Shown: positions 1 to 10,270 of the stretch, one piece after another
Position numbering within the stretch: position 1 is the first letter of the stretch
How the letters are laid out: every line of letters begins with the position of its first letter
Assembly: GCF_015645385.1 (NCBI RefSeq)
Contig: NZ_JADOET010000001.1
Coordinates: forward strand, 434,001-498,000
From: Winogradskyella marina
GTDB lineage: Bacteria > Bacteroidota > Bacteroidia > Flavobacteriales > Flavobacteriaceae
Direction: 5' to 3'
Length of the DNA stretch: 64,000 bases
Translations under genes and position numbers: made by a program
The notes under the pieces: model-generated
What the model was told of the DNA's origin: nothing
Seen by the model: the letters and a program-made list of their open reading frames with translations, nothing else
Databases searched by the model: none

Positions 1-345
1 AAGACCTTGCGCAATAATTTCTCTTTCGAAGGTATCTTTACAAAACCTGTATTGATTTATATTTTTAGGCAAGAACACCATTCCAACCGCATATTTCCCT
101 TTTACAGGCACTTTAAAACCACAAACGCGTTTAAAATAAGCATGCGGAATATCGATAAGTAAGCCTGCACCATCTCCTGTTTTTCCATCAGAACTCACCC
201 CTCCACGATGCTCCAGTTTTTCGAGAATTTCTAGAGCGTCATGTATAATTTGATTTGTTTTTTCTCCCTTAAGGTTACATATAAAACCAGCACCACAATT
301 TTCGTGCTCAAACTCTGGCAAATAAAGCCCTTGTTTCTTCATCAT
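1..345 (-). CDS. gltB: Glutamate synthase large subunit, N-terminal part (cut by window edge)
   Basis: Only the first 115 codons are present; the gene runs off the left edge. The product matches the N-terminal glutamine amidotransferase domain of the large subunit of glutamate synthase, which transfers the glutamine amide to 2-oxoglutarate to make two glutamates in the cytoplasm. A short propeptide precedes the nucleophile in ENCGAGF, at Cys17 from the chosen start. The conserved LEHRGG and TGDGAGLL segments follow. The gene starts with two consecutive ATG codons and I chose the outer one. It is divergent from an outer-membrane porin and amtB, so the locus joins ammonium uptake with ammonium assimilation. 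The identification is firm, and nothing can be said about the remaining domains. Confidence 0.93.
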   Translation of the reverse strand, partial: MMKKQGLYLPEFEHENCGAGFICNLKGEKTNQIIHDALEILEKLEHRGGVSSDGKTGDGAGLLIDIPHAYFKRVCGFKVPVKGKYAVGMVFLPKNINQYRFCKDTFEREIIAQGL

Positions 346-672
346 ATTTCAATAAAATTAAAAGGTTTTTACACCTTATTTCACCTCTAATATATAAGCA
401 TAAATTTTATTATAAAAATAGTTGAAACACTTTTCCCATATCGATAGTAATGTGCATTCTTATTGAAAATATTGCAATAATTACAACAAATTCTAATAAT
501 TAACTAATGAGTATTATTCAACAAAAAACCTAATTTATTGCTAAAACGTTTTCAAAAACAGAAAAACAATAAAATTAATTCACAAAAACAGCATTTTAAG
601 CTCATTTAAGCCAAAACGAAATTATTGATATACCAAAAAAATCGTTTAATTTTTTTATCACCCCAAAATTTA

Positions 673-736
673 TAGGGTATAAAACTTAATATTCACAAAA
701 ATTGCATTTTACACCTAACTTTTTCTAGGGTATAAA
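673..736 (+). promoter_or_regulatory. Direct repeat TAGGGTATAAA, two copies, candidate regulator site
   Basis: Identical 11-base copies lie at 673-683 and 726-736, start to start 53 bases, about five helical turns. The second copy is 11 bases upstream of the -7 box at 748-755, where an activator of the porin-amtB genes could bind. The repeat is seen directly; the role in nitrogen control is inference. Confidence 0.4.
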
Positions 737-747
737 TAATTATTACA

Positions 748-755
748 TAGATTTG
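748..755 (+). promoter_or_regulatory. -7 promoter box TAGATTTG for porin-amtB
   Basis: The box matches the Bacteroidota housekeeping consensus TAnnTTTG exactly and lies 33 bases before the porin ATG. No clear TTG -33 element is seen at the expected distance, which fits a promoter that needs an activator. Confidence 0.5.
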
Positions 756-788
756 ACCCGAACTAACCATTACTAAACTATCATTATT

Positions 789-1808
789 ATGAAAAAAATT
801 TTAACTTTAACTGTACTATTTATGTCAATAGTATTAACGGCACAAGACTCTAGTGAAGTCACTAAGGATAAAAAATTCACATTATCTGGAAGTGTAGACG
901 CTTATTACCAAACGCTATTAACCGCTTCTGACGATTCTGGCCAGTCTTTTGGAACTGCTTTTGCAGGAAAAACAGGTTTTGCATTGGGCATGGGTAATAT
1001 TATTGCTAGCTACGAAAGCGGCAAAGTAGGTGCTGTTTTAGATTTAGTAACAGGACCAAGAGGTGGTGCTGCTACATTCAACACCGACATTGTTGATGGT
1101 ATTGTAAACCAAGCTTATATTTATTGGAATGTTTCTGAAACAACCACTTTAACTATGGGACGTTTTAATACATTCTTAGGCTATGAAGTTATTGCACCAG
1201 CAGCAAACTTCAACTACAGTACATCTTACTTATTCTCTAGCGGACCTTTCTCTCATATGGGATTAAAAGCAGATTTTGCTTTATCTGATGATTTTAGCTT
1301 AATGTTAGCCGTTATGAATCCTTGGGATACTAACGACACATCTACAACAGGTGAGTATTCATTTGGAGCTCAATTAGGATATTCCGGTCAATATTTAAAC
1401 TTATACTACGACAGTGGTAATAATGGAGGGTTAGGATTTGAAGTAGATTATACAGGTGGATTCGATCTTGCGGATAGTTTTTTCTTAGGAATCAACGCTG
1501 CCTATAACGACAATGACGGAAGTGGCTTTTATGGCGCTGCACTATACCCACAATACACATTATCAGATGACTTCTCTCTAGGATTAAGAGGTGAATATTA
1601 TTCAAGACACGACGATGATCTAGATGATTTACCAAGTGTAATTGGCTTAACAGCAACAGGTAGCTATATTGTAGATAGCAACTTAATTATTAAGCCAGAA
1701 GTAAGATTAGACTCTTGGAGCAATAACGATGACGCTTTCTTCGATGCAGACGGAGAAGACTCAAGTAGTTTAGCTGTATTTACTCTAGCAGCTATCTACT
1801 CATTCTAA
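789..1808 (+). CDS. Outer-membrane beta-barrel porin next to amtB
   Basis: The 339-residue product has an N-terminal signal peptide (Lys-rich start, hydrophobic core, cleavage near TAQD at residues 18-20). The rest is dominated by alternating aromatic and polar strands rich in Gly, Asp and Tyr, and it ends in a terminal Phe (IYSF), the usual signature of an outer-membrane barrel. It resembles the Bacteroidota porin-like family often annotated only as outer membrane beta-barrel protein. It sits 27 bases upstream of the ammonium channel gene, so a role in letting ammonium or small nitrogen compounds across the outer membrane is a reasonable inference. No substrate can be read from the sequence. 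Confidence 0.75.
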   Translation: MKKILTLTVLFMSIVLTAQDSSEVTKDKKFTLSGSVDAYYQTLLTASDDSGQSFGTAFAGKTGFALGMGNIIASYESGKVGAVLDLVTGPRGGAATFNTDIVDGIVNQAYIYWNVSETTTLTMGRFNTFLGYEVIAPAANFNYSTSYLFSSGPFSHMGLKADFALSDDFSLMLAVMNPWDTNDTSTTGEYSFGAQLGYSGQYLNLYYDSGNNGGLGFEVDYTGGFDLADSFFLGINAAYNDNDGSGFYGAALYPQYTLSDDFSLGLRGEYYSRHDDDLDDLPSVIGLTATGSYIVDSNLIIKPEVRLDSWSNNDDAFFDADGEDSSSLAVFTLAAIYSF

Positions 1809-1835
1809 ACCACAACACTAACTAACACACATATT

Positions 1836-3134
1836 ATGATACCTAATTTTTTAACTATTATCCCAAGTCTTATTGCAGTACAAGATGCTGCAGAACCTAC
1901 CGAAGTCGAAGCGGCAGTTGCAGCCATAAATGGCGACATGGGAATGCTATGGATGCTAATCTCAGCACTCTTAGTTTTCTTTATGCAAGCTGGTTTCACC
2001 CTTGTTGAAACAGGAATGACACGCTCTAAAAACGCAGCCAATATCGCAATGAAAAACCTACTCGATATTTGTGTAGGATCATTAACCTACTGGTTTGTAG
2101 GCTATTCTTTAATGTATGGTGACACTTCAAACGGATGGTTTTTCTGGAGTGGCATAATGCAAGGTGAAGGAGCTGATTTATTATTTCAAACCATGTTTGC
2201 TGCAACAGCCGCTACAATTGTATCAGGAGCTATTGCCGGACGAACAAAATATTCTACTTACGCAATATTTTCAATCGTAATGACCGCATTAATTTACCCA
2301 ATCGCAGGTGGTTGGCAGTGGCAAGGTTCTGGTTGGTTAACCGAACTTGGTTTTATTGATTTTGCGGGATCTTCAATCGTTCACTCCGTTGGTGGATGGG
2401 CCGCTTTAGTAGCTGCATATATGGTTGGACCACGAATAGGAAAATTTGTAGACGGAAAAGTAAAGGCTATCCCAGGACACAATCAAATTCTTGCCACTTT
2501 AGGTGTTTTTATCCTATGGTTAGGATGGTTTGGATTTAATGGTGGTTCTCAATTAGCTTGGGGAGGCGATGATGCAATTGCAGCTTCAAACGTTGTATTA
2601 ATAACAAATTTAGCAGCAGGTGCAGGTGGCTTAGGTGCTTTAATAACCACTTGGATCTGGTACGGAAAACCAAATCTACCACAAACTTTAAATGGAGCCT
2701 TGGCTGGTTTAGTAAGTATAACCGCTGGCTGTGGAAATATGTCTACGGTTGGTGCTGTATTTGCGGGATTAATTGGAGGTATTATCGTTGTTTTCTCAAT
2801 TGAAATTATTGAGAAGAAGCTAAAAATTGATGATGCTATCGGAGCAGCCTCAGTACACGGTGTTGCCGGAGTTTGGGGAACACTTGTTATTGGTCTTTGG
2901 GGAATTGATGGAGATACAGGAATAGGCTTATTTAATGGTGGAGGCTTTGGTCAGCTAGGTACTCAAGCTATCGGAGCTTTAGCTTATGGCGTATGGGCTA
3001 TTACTTTATCATTTATTATTCTAAAAATATTAAAATCTACAATGGGACTTCGAGTTAGCGAAGAAGAAGAACTTGTTGGTCTAGACCTTTCTGAGCACGG
3101 AGAAATTGCTTACCCAGGAAAAAGAGAAAGATAA
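1836..3134 (+). CDS. amtB: Ammonium channel/transporter AmtB
   Basis: The 432-residue inner-membrane protein of the Amt/Mep/Rh family conducts ammonia after recruiting ammonium in the periplasmic vestibule. About eleven hydrophobic segments are visible. The twin-histidine pore is present: one His near residue 183 in the DFAGSSIVH segment and one near 341 in AASVHGVAG. The FNGGS segment and the C-terminal cytoplasmic tail with LRVSEEEE and LDLSEHGE, which contacts PII proteins in other bacteria, are both intact. The gene is 27 bases after the porin and probably shares its transcript. No glnK gene follows; two hairpin terminators close the unit instead, so any PII partner is encoded elsewhere. 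Confidence 0.96.
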   Translation: MIPNFLTIIPSLIAVQDAAEPTEVEAAVAAINGDMGMLWMLISALLVFFMQAGFTLVETGMTRSKNAANIAMKNLLDICVGSLTYWFVGYSLMYGDTSNGWFFWSGIMQGEGADLLFQTMFAATAATIVSGAIAGRTKYSTYAIFSIVMTALIYPIAGGWQWQGSGWLTELGFIDFAGSSIVHSVGGWAALVAAYMVGPRIGKFVDGKVKAIPGHNQILATLGVFILWLGWFGFNGGSQLAWGGDDAIAASNVVLITNLAAGAGGLGALITTWIWYGKPNLPQTLNGALAGLVSITAGCGNMSTVGAVFAGLIGGIIVVFSIEIIEKKLKIDDAIGAASVHGVAGVWGTLVIGLWGIDGDTGIGLFNGGGFGQLGTQAIGALAYGVWAITLSFIILKILKSTMGLRVSEEEELVGLDLSEHGEIAYPGKRER

Positions 3135-3183
3135 ATATTCTTTCATATAAGTTTTAATTGATAATTAATTTAATTGTTAGAAT

Positions 3184-3218
3184 AAAAACCTTCGAAGCTT
3201 AAGCTTCGAGGGTTTTTT
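3184..3218 (+). terminator. Hairpin terminator after amtB
   Basis: An A-tract, an inverted repeat centred on GAAGCTTAAGCTTC and a T-tract form a hairpin 50 bases after the amtB stop. The symmetric A and T tracts allow it to work in both directions. Confidence 0.8.
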
Positions 3219-3241
3219 GTTATTGCTTATTTTACAATCAC

Positions 3242-3278
3242 AAAAAAACCTTAGAAGAAATTCTTCTAAGGTTTTTTT
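3242..3278. terminator. Second, bidirectional hairpin terminator between amtB and ppc
   Basis: The arms CCTTAGAAGAA and TTCTTCTAAGG are perfect, flanked by seven A on one side and seven T on the other. It lies 21 bases past the minus-strand ppc stop, so it probably ends the leu-ppc transcript as well as backing up the amtB terminator. Confidence 0.85.
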
Positions 3279-3298
3279 AAACGCTTATGTAATCTAAA

Positions 3299-5878
3299 TT
3301 ACGCCGAATTACGACTAGCATTAATATTTCCAAACAAAGATCGCGTTACCATTTTCTCAAAGATTTTAATCTGTTCTTCATCGCGTACCTCAGCCTTTTC
3401 TAGCTCTTGAATTTTCTTTAAGGCATACTGCTGAATTGTTAACAACGGCAAAACAATAGATTCTCTAACAGCAATAGATGCTTTTCCAGATGGTTCTTCT
3501 TGCATTAATTCCTTATAACCAGTAAGTTTTAAGATTAAACGTTTCGAAGTTTCATATTCTTCATAAATAACGTTCCAGAATTCACCATATTCTTTGTCAT
3601 TAGCCATATAACGTGTTAAATCGAAAAAAGATTTAGACAATGACATCATACTATTTTCAATCAATGTTTTAAAGAAACTCGATGTTTTAAAGAGGTGTTG
3701 CACTTTTTCAAATTCATTGGCATCCTCATAATGTTTTAACGCCGTACCAACTCCGAAAAAACCTGGAACATTTTGCTTTAATTGGCTCCATGATCCAACA
3801 AATGGAATAGCTCTTAAATCTTCAAACACTAAACCTTCTGCTTTTCCTCGCTTACTTGGGCGACTTCCAATATTAGTTTTTGCATAATACTTCAACGTAC
3901 TCATGTGCTCTATATACGAAATGAATTTTGGATGTGACTTAAACTTCACATACGCCTCGTAACTTCGCTTTGACAGATCTGACATTACATCCCTATTGTC
4001 TGGATGCATTTTTAAATCTGTATCGCTTAAACTATTATTAACACCAGAACTTATTAATTGCTCAAGGTTATACTGTGACGATTCTAAAGTTCCGAAATTA
4101 GAACTTATTGTTTGCCCTTGTATGGTTAACTGCACTTCTTTGTCTTCTATCGTTGGCCCTAATGACGCATAGAAATTATGTGTTTTTCCACCACCTCTAG
4201 CTGGAGGTCCACCACGACCATCAAAGAAAACAACCTTAATACCATGTTCTCGAGACACTTTTGTTAAATTCTCTTTAGCTTGATAAATTGCCCAGTTTGC
4301 CATTAAGTAACCACCATCTTTTGTACCATCGCTAAAACCAAGCATTATAGTTTGGTTGTTACCTCTAGATTTTAAGTGTGCCGCATACTCCGGGTTTGTA
4401 TATAATTCTTCCATCACTTTTGGAGCATTTTCTAAATCCGTAATGGTTTCAAACAATGGTCCAATATCTACAGTTAATTCTTCTTGAAATGCCACCAATT
4501 TTAACATTGCAAATAATTGCATTACATGTAATGTGGTCTGATTATTACTAATGATATATCGGTTGGCTGCCTGCTCACCATTAGTTTCTTGAATGGTTTT
4601 TATAGCTTTAATCGTTTCTAAAGCCATCAACGTTTCATCATCTTTTATTAAAGCTAAATCAATACTACCTTCTACTTTAGATAGAATTTTAATCTGCTCA
4701 CTTTCAGATAAATCATGATAATTTTTTGGAAAAATATCACTTCCGCTTTCGATTAATGCATTTACTATGTCATTAAAAAATTGCGCGTGTTTACGACTGT
4801 CTTGTCTTATGTCTAGATTTGCAAAATGGAATCCGAATAAGTGTGTTTTATTAATAAGACTGTTCAACTCATTCTCATAAAGCGAATTGTGATTAGTAAT
4901 AATTACTTCCTTCACAGCTTTTAATTCTGAAACAAAAAAGTCTAACGTAAAGTCAGTAGGCTCGTTAGTAATAATCTTATACAGCTCACGTTCTAGCACT
5001 GACATTCGCTCTTCCACTCCTTGAAACGTTAATTTCCGTTTCAATTGTCTTACATTTCTGTAATAATTTTTAATGATAGAAAGACGCAATCTGCCTGCCA
5101 CTTTTAATGTTATTTCTGGAGTAACAAATGGATTTCCATCTCTATCTCCACCTGGCCAAAACCCAATATTTATAACATTATTTTCAATTTGTTTTCCGTC
5201 GAAAATATTTTGTTGAATGTAATCGTAAATGCTTCCGAAGGATTTATAGAATACATTTTCTAAATACCATATTAAACTCACCGCCTCATCAAAAGGTGAT
5301 GGTTTTTCGTGCTTAAAAAATGGTGTTTTTCCTAATTGGGCTAGCAAGTCATTAATTCGTAATAAATCATTTTCACGAATAGCTTCTGTTAAATCAGTAA
5401 TAATTCCTAAAACAGAACCAGGATAAAACTGCGTTGGGTGTGCAGTCAGTACGATTCTAACTTTAAATTCTTCTAAATATTTCTGAAGCACCTCTAACTT
5501 ATTCTCTGCAGAAACGGTTTCTTTTAAACTTCGCAATGTTCCAATACCATCCATATTGTTAACAACAGGAAATGCAGCATCTTCAATAGCATCAAATAGT
5601 ACTACTTGTCTTTCGATATATTGAATAAATCGAAATAACAAATTGATCTGACTTTCAGGCGACCGTCTGGCTTGGTATTTTTTAAAAAATGACTCTACAA
5701 TAGCTGTAGGATTATCTTGATTTGCGAATCCTTTTTGACATGTTTCGTGAAATAAAGGTAAAAGCGCTCCTGTTTTTGTAACATCATCAAAAGGTAGCGT
5801 CATAAATATACTATTGTATATCTGATACTTAGACAAAACATTTTGATTGAAGCGTGTTAATTTTGGTTGTGTGGGCAT
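3299..5878 (-). CDS. ppc: Phosphoenolpyruvate carboxylase
   Basis: The 859-residue enzyme adds bicarbonate to phosphoenolpyruvate to give oxaloacetate, the anaplerotic feed to the citrate cycle. The catalytic His lies in VLTAHPTQ (His147). The GGDRDGNP segment, the FSDGTKDGG loop near residue 515 and the RGG loop (DGRGGPPARGGG, near 555) are all present. The C-terminus ends NINASRNSA rather than the enterobacterial QNTG, as is usual for the Bacteroidota branch. Length is typical. The ATG is only 9 bases after the leuB stop, so ppc appears to be the last gene of the leu operon. A strong hairpin lies just past its stop. Confidence 0.96.
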   Translation of the reverse strand: MPTQPKLTRFNQNVLSKYQIYNSIFMTLPFDDVTKTGALLPLFHETCQKGFANQDNPTAIVESFFKKYQARRSPESQINLLFRFIQYIERQVVLFDAIEDAAFPVVNNMDGIGTLRSLKETVSAENKLEVLQKYLEEFKVRIVLTAHPTQFYPGSVLGIITDLTEAIRENDLLRINDLLAQLGKTPFFKHEKPSPFDEAVSLIWYLENVFYKSFGSIYDYIQQNIFDGKQIENNVINIGFWPGGDRDGNPFVTPEITLKVAGRLRLSIIKNYYRNVRQLKRKLTFQGVEERMSVLERELYKIITNEPTDFTLDFFVSELKAVKEVIITNHNSLYENELNSLINKTHLFGFHFANLDIRQDSRKHAQFFNDIVNALIESGSDIFPKNYHDLSESEQIKILSKVEGSIDLALIKDDETLMALETIKAIKTIQETNGEQAANRYIISNNQTTLHVMQLFAMLKLVAFQEELTVDIGPLFETITDLENAPKVMEELYTNPEYAAHLKSRGNNQTIMLGFSDGTKDGGYLMANWAIYQAKENLTKVSREHGIKVVFFDGRGGPPARGGGKTHNFYASLGPTIEDKEVQLTIQGQTISSNFGTLESSQYNLEQLISSGVNNSLSDTDLKMHPDNRDVMSDLSKRSYEAYVKFKSHPKFISYIEHMSTLKYYAKTNIGSRPSKRGKAEGLVFEDLRAIPFVGSWSQLKQNVPGFFGVGTALKHYEDANEFEKVQHLFKTSSFFKTLIENSMMSLSKSFFDLTRYMANDKEYGEFWNVIYEEYETSKRLILKLTGYKELMQEEPSGKASIAVRESIVLPLLTIQQYALKKIQELEKAEVRDEEQIKIFEKMVTRSLFGNINASRNSA

Positions 5879-5887
5879 TATTTTTTA

Positions 5888-7006
5888 TTAAATTATTGTG
5901 GACTGCCCTAAGTGGATATTCTTAAAATTGAGGTTTGTATCTTTAGGATTAAAGATAAAATCCTCTATAAAGTCACCAACATTAGAGGTCGTCACTGTGT
6001 TTACCACCGAATTTATATCAGGTGTTGAGATGTTTAATTTTAACGATTTTTCTACAGCTAACCTAATTAATTCGGCTTCATTATGTAAGTTAAAGTGACT
6101 GAGCAACATAGCAGCAGAAAGAATTGAAGCAATAGGATTTGCGATTCCTTTATCAGCTGCTTGAGGGTATGATCCATGAATTGGCTCGAACATTGCATAT
6201 GTATCTCCAACAGAAGCTGAAGCTAAAAGCCCTATTGAACCACCAATAACACTAGCTTCATCACTAATAATATCACCAAACATATTTTCTGTTAAAATAA
6301 CATCGAATTGTTTCGGGTTTAATATCATTTGCATAGCTGCATTATCTACAAATAAAAAGTCTAATGTCACATCTGAATATTGCTCCGCAACTTCTTTTAC
6401 TACTTTTCTCCAAAGTCGAGACGATTCTAAAACATTAGCCTTATCGACTAAAGTTACTTTATGATTTCTATGTTCTGCTTCAACAAAAGCTAAATGTGCA
6501 ATACGCTCAATTTCTTCGCGAGAATATGAACATAAATCAGAAGCGTAATCACCATCTTTGGATAAGTGCTTTTCACCAAAATAAATTCCACCAGTCAATT
6601 CTCTATAAATTGAAATATCTGTACCTTCAATGATATGTTTCTTTAAAGGAGACTTATCTAATAATGTTTTATAAGCTTTTACAGGCCTAATGTTAGCATA
6701 TAAACCTAATTCTTTTCGCAGTTTAAGCAAACCTTGTTCTGGACGTACTTTTGCCGAAGGGTTATTATCGTATTTTGGATGTCCAATAGCACCAAATAAA
6801 ATCGCATCACTATTTTTACATAAATCCAATGTTTTGTCTGGCAAAGCATCATTATGATTATCTATCGCAACAGCACCAACATCTGCCGTTGTAAATTTAA
6901 AATTATGATTAAATTCTGAAGCAATTGCTTTCAAAGCTTTAATAGCTTGATTTGTTACTTCTGGACCAATACCATCACCTGGTAAAACTGCTATATTTAA
7001 TTTCAT
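5888..7006 (-). CDS. leuB: 3-isopropylmalate dehydrogenase
   Basis: The 372-residue enzyme oxidises and decarboxylates 3-isopropylmalate with NAD+ to 2-oxoisocaproate, the third step of leucine synthesis. The N-terminal LPGDGIGPEV, the substrate loop with RPEQGLLKLRKEL, the metal site (DNAAMQMI, GDIISDEAS) and the NAD-binding segment FEPIHGSYPQAADKGIANP are intact. It follows leuD by 47 bases and precedes ppc by 9 bases. Length and motifs are ordinary for the family. Confidence 0.97.
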   Translation of the reverse strand: MKLNIAVLPGDGIGPEVTNQAIKALKAIASEFNHNFKFTTADVGAVAIDNHNDALPDKTLDLCKNSDAILFGAIGHPKYDNNPSAKVRPEQGLLKLRKELGLYANIRPVKAYKTLLDKSPLKKHIIEGTDISIYRELTGGIYFGEKHLSKDGDYASDLCSYSREEIERIAHLAFVEAEHRNHKVTLVDKANVLESSRLWRKVVKEVAEQYSDVTLDFLFVDNAAMQMILNPKQFDVILTENMFGDIISDEASVIGGSIGLLASASVGDTYAMFEPIHGSYPQAADKGIANPIASILSAAMLLSHFNLHNEAELIRLAVEKSLKLNISTPDINSVVNTVTTSNVGDFIEDFIFNPKDTNLNFKNIHLGQSTII

Positions 7007-7053
7007 CTAGAGAAAAATCGTTTCCGAATCAACGGTACTTTTAAGTTAATTAT

Positions 7054-7644
7054 TTAATATATTTTTTGAGCTTCAAAAGCTTCAATTTGTTCTTTGTTAT
7101 TTACGAGATAATCAATATCGTCATAGCCATTAATCATACATGTTTTTTTGTAGGCATCAATTTCAAAATCTTCTTGTAAATCTGAACCTTTTACAGAAAT
7201 GGTTTGACTTTCGAGATTCACTACAATTTCGGTCTCTGGTTTAGACACTAAAAGGTCCAATAAGTCACTTAAAAATTCTTCCGAAACCTGAATGGGTAAC
7301 AAGCCATTATTTAAGGCATTGCCTTTAAAAATATCTGCAAAAAAACTAGAGACTACGACTTTAAAGCCATAATCTGTTAACGACCATGCCGCATGTTCTC
7401 TACTAGATCCACAGCCAAAATTATCTCCGGCTACTAATATTTTTCCAGAATACTTAGAGTCATTGAGTGCAAAATCTGTATTAACTGAACCATCTTTATG
7501 ATATCTCCAATCTCTAAACAAGTTATCACCAAAGCCTTTTCTGTCTGTTGCTTTTAAGAAACGTGCTGGTATAATTTGATCTGTATCTACATTCTCTATA
7601 TGTAATGGAATGGCTCTAGATTGTAATGTTGTAAACTTTTCCAT
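7054..7644 (-). CDS. leuD: 3-isopropylmalate dehydratase small subunit
   Basis: The 196-residue swivel-domain subunit pairs with LeuC to isomerise 2-isopropylmalate to 3-isopropylmalate. The typical [11 protein letters not shown] start region and the [15 protein letters not shown] substrate-recognition loop are present, and the C-terminal PPLP-like region is of normal length. The leuC stop and the leuD start share a base at 7644, so the two subunits are translationally coupled. Confidence 0.97.
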   Translation of the reverse strand: MEKFTTLQSRAIPLHIENVDTDQIIPARFLKATDRKGFGDNLFRDWRYHKDGSVNTDFALNDSKYSGKILVAGDNFGCGSSREHAAWSLTDYGFKVVVSSFFADIFKGNALNNGLLPIQVSEEFLSDLLDLLVSKPETEIVVNLESQTISVKGSDLQEDFEIDAYKKTCMINGYDDIDYLVNNKEQIEAFEAQKIY

Positions 7645-9026
7645 TAATTTAATTGCTTTGAAATATCTATAATTTTACCTTCTACTGCTGTTGCTGCTGC
7701 GACCAACGGACTCGCTAAGATAGTACGAGACCCTTGACCTTGTCGTCCTTCAAAATTTCTATTTGAAGTAGACACGCAGTATTCTCCTTGTGGAATCTTA
7801 TCATCATTCATGGCCAAACATGCCGAACAACCTGGTTGACGTAATTCAAAACCAGCATCATCAAAAATAGTTTTTAATCCTTCGTCTATAATTTGCGTTT
7901 CAACCTGCTTACTTCCTGGCACTAACCAAGCTGTAACATTAGCTGCTTTTTTCTTTCCTTTAATATAATCTGCTGCGACTCTAAAATCTTCAATTCTAGA
8001 ATTGGTACAACTTCCTATGAACACAAAATTGATGGGTTTGTTAATTAAACTTTCTCCAGCTTCAAAATTCATATAAGACAATGACTTTTTAAACGATGGA
8101 TTTTCATCCGTAGGAATGTTTTCAGAAATTTTAATTCCCATTCCTGGATTAGTTCCATAGGTGATCATTGGCTCTATATCGGCGGCATCAAAGCTGTATT
8201 CCTTATCAAACGTTGCATCATCATCTGTTGGCAAGGTTTTCCAATAGGCTACTTTCTTTTCAAAATCTTCTCCTTGAGGTGCAAATTTTCGACCTTTTAC
8301 ATAATTAAAAGTGGTTTCATCTGGCGCAATCATTCCGCCACGTGCTCCCATTTCAATACTCATGTTACAAACGGTCATACGACCTTCCATACTCATCTCT
8401 TCGAAAACATTTCCAGCATATTCACAGAAATAACCTGTCCCTGAATTGGTTCCTAATTTTGAAATAATATAAAGAATAACATCTTTTGGTAAAACGCCAT
8501 TCTTCAATTGACCATTAACCGTTACTCTTAGACTTTTTGGCTTGGTAAGCAACAAACATTGACTTGCAAAAACTTGCGCTACTTGACTTGTACCAATACC
8601 AAAAGCAATGGCTCCAAACGCACCATGTGTTGAGGTATGACTATCGCCACAGACCATGGTTAAGCCTGGTTGCGTCACTCCCAACTCTGGAGCCATTACA
8701 TGCACAATACCGTTATATTTATGCCCTAACTCGTAAAGGGTAATATTATTTTTTTTACAATTTTCAGACAATTGCTCCAATTGATTTCGAGATAATGCAT
8801 CCTTAATGGGCTTATCTTGATGTAATGTTGGAGTGTTATGATCTGCTGTCGCCACAATTTGATTGGGCCTAAAAATAGGAATCCCACGCTCTTCTAGTTC
8901 ATTAAAAGCTTGCGGACTTGTTACTTCATGGATTAAATGCTTGTCAATATATAATATCTGCGGTCCGTTTTCTATCGTACTGACCACATGCGAATCCCAA
9001 ACTTTATCGAATAATGTTTTACCCAT
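7644..9026 (-). CDS. leuC: 3-isopropylmalate dehydratase large subunit
   Basis: The 460-residue aconitase-family subunit carries the [4Fe-4S] cluster that binds and dehydrates 2-isopropylmalate. Cluster cysteines are visible in GSCTNSR and in the CSACLAMN segment near the C-terminus; the [13 protein letters not shown] segment is conserved. It lies 3 bases downstream of leuA and overlaps leuD by one base, inside a tight leuACDB unit. Confidence 0.97.
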   Translation of the reverse strand: MGKTLFDKVWDSHVVSTIENGPQILYIDKHLIHEVTSPQAFNELEERGIPIFRPNQIVATADHNTPTLHQDKPIKDALSRNQLEQLSENCKKNNITLYELGHKYNGIVHVMAPELGVTQPGLTMVCGDSHTSTHGAFGAIAFGIGTSQVAQVFASQCLLLTKPKSLRVTVNGQLKNGVLPKDVILYIISKLGTNSGTGYFCEYAGNVFEEMSMEGRMTVCNMSIEMGARGGMIAPDETTFNYVKGRKFAPQGEDFEKKVAYWKTLPTDDDATFDKEYSFDAADIEPMITYGTNPGMGIKISENIPTDENPSFKKSLSYMNFEAGESLINKPINFVFIGSCTNSRIEDFRVAADYIKGKKKAANVTAWLVPGSKQVETQIIDEGLKTIFDDAGFELRQPGCSACLAMNDDKIPQGEYCVSTSNRNFEGRQGQGSRTILASPLVAAATAVEGKIIDISKQLN

Positions 9027-9029
9027 CTA

Positions 9030-10205
9030 TTATGCTGAAATTATTTGTTGATACACCTTACTTGTTTCAATAATTTGATGAATATCATTATCATTGATTT
9101 CTTTCTTTTTATCTGCAAAACTTAAGAAATTAGCATACACATCATCTAATTGCAGTTTTGTAAGCTCGTAACCTACATTTTTTGCTCTATACGCCAAAGC
9201 AGCTCTCCCACTTCTTGCCGTTAACACAATTGCAGACTCAGTAACACCTACATCTTTAGGGTCAATGATTTCATACGTTTCTCTATTTTTAATCACACCA
9301 TCTTGGTGAATTCCAGAGCTATGCGCAAACGCATTTGCTCCAACAATTGCTTTATTTGGCTGTGTGTAAATTCCCATACTGTCACTGACCAACTGGCTCA
9401 GCCCATAAAGCATAGAGGTATTTATATTAGTATCTAAATTGAGATAAGGATGTTGCTTTAACACCATAACAACCTCTTCTAAAGCTGTGTTTCCGGCACG
9501 CTCACCAATACCATTAATAGTACATTCTATCTGGCGAGCTCCATTAATTACACCTTCTATAGAATTTGCTGTTGCCAATCCTAAATCATTATGGCAATGA
9601 CAAGACAAAATAGCCTTTTCAATACCTTTTACATTTTCTTTTAGGTACTTAATTTTTGCTCCATACTCGCTTGGCAAACAATACCCTGTTGTATCAGGAA
9701 TATTTAGCACTGTTGCACCTGCTTTTATCGCCGCTTCACAAACTCTTGCTAAATACTCATTATCTGTTCTTCCTGCATCTTCAGCATAAAACTCAACATC
9801 TTCTACAAATGATTTTGCAAATTTTACAGCTTCAAAAGCACGCTCTAATATAGCCTCTCTGTTCGATTTAAATTTGTGAATTATATGCGAATCAGAAGTA
9901 CCAATACCTGTATGAATTCTTGGTTTTTTTGCATATCGAAGCGACTCTGCAGCTACTTTTATGTCATTTTCTACAGATCGGGTTAAACCACAAACTGTAG
10001 CATTTTTCACTATTTTAGAAATGCCTTCTACCGATTTAAAATCACCTGGACTAGACACTGGAAACCCTGCTTCAATCACATCAACTCCAAGTTGATCTAA
10101 CTTTTCAGCAATGATTACTTTTTGTTCAGAATTTAATTTACAACCTGGCACTTGTTCTCCATCCCGAAGGGTTGTATCGAAGATTTGTATGTTGTTATTT
10201 GACAT
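9030..10205 (-). CDS. leuA: 2-isopropylmalate synthase, short form without regulatory domain
   Basis: The 391-residue enzyme condenses acetyl-CoA with 2-oxoisovalerate, the committed step of leucine synthesis. The TIM-barrel motifs are clear: [13 protein letters not shown] at the start, the metal ligands in SCHCHNDLG, and [10 protein letters not shown]. The protein ends about 120 residues earlier than the usual 510-residue LeuA, so the C-terminal leucine-binding allosteric domain is absent. Some Bacteroidota keep that domain on a separate gene between leuD and leuB; no such gene is present here. First gene of leuACDB-ppc, with a good promoter upstream. Homocitrate or citramalate synthase are possible alternatives, but the operon argues against them. 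Confidence 0.92.
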   Translation of the reverse strand: MSNNNIQIFDTTLRDGEQVPGCKLNSEQKVIIAEKLDQLGVDVIEAGFPVSSPGDFKSVEGISKIVKNATVCGLTRSVENDIKVAAESLRYAKKPRIHTGIGTSDSHIIHKFKSNREAILERAFEAVKFAKSFVEDVEFYAEDAGRTDNEYLARVCEAAIKAGATVLNIPDTTGYCLPSEYGAKIKYLKENVKGIEKAILSCHCHNDLGLATANSIEGVINGARQIECTINGIGERAGNTALEEVVMVLKQHPYLNLDTNINTSMLYGLSQLVSDSMGIYTQPNKAIVGANAFAHSSGIHQDGVIKNRETYEIIDPKDVGVTESAIVLTARSGRAALAYRAKNVGYELTKLQLDDVYANFLSFADKKKEINDNDIHQIIETSKVYQQIISA

Positions 10206-10270
10206 ATATCAAAATATATTTTATAGTATTGTCTAACGAATATATGTTTTGAAATTGCCATAAATTTTGA

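Larger units (their letters stand above)
346..788. other. Long AT-rich divergent intergenic region (gltB / porin-amtB)
   Basis: This 443-base stretch has no credible reading frame. It contains the promoters of gltB (minus) and the porin-amtB pair (plus). I see an 11-base direct repeat, TAGGGTATAAA, at 673-683 and 726-736, and a Bacteroidota-type -7 box at 748-755. No ribosomal leader or riboswitch is recognisable. Confidence 0.6.
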
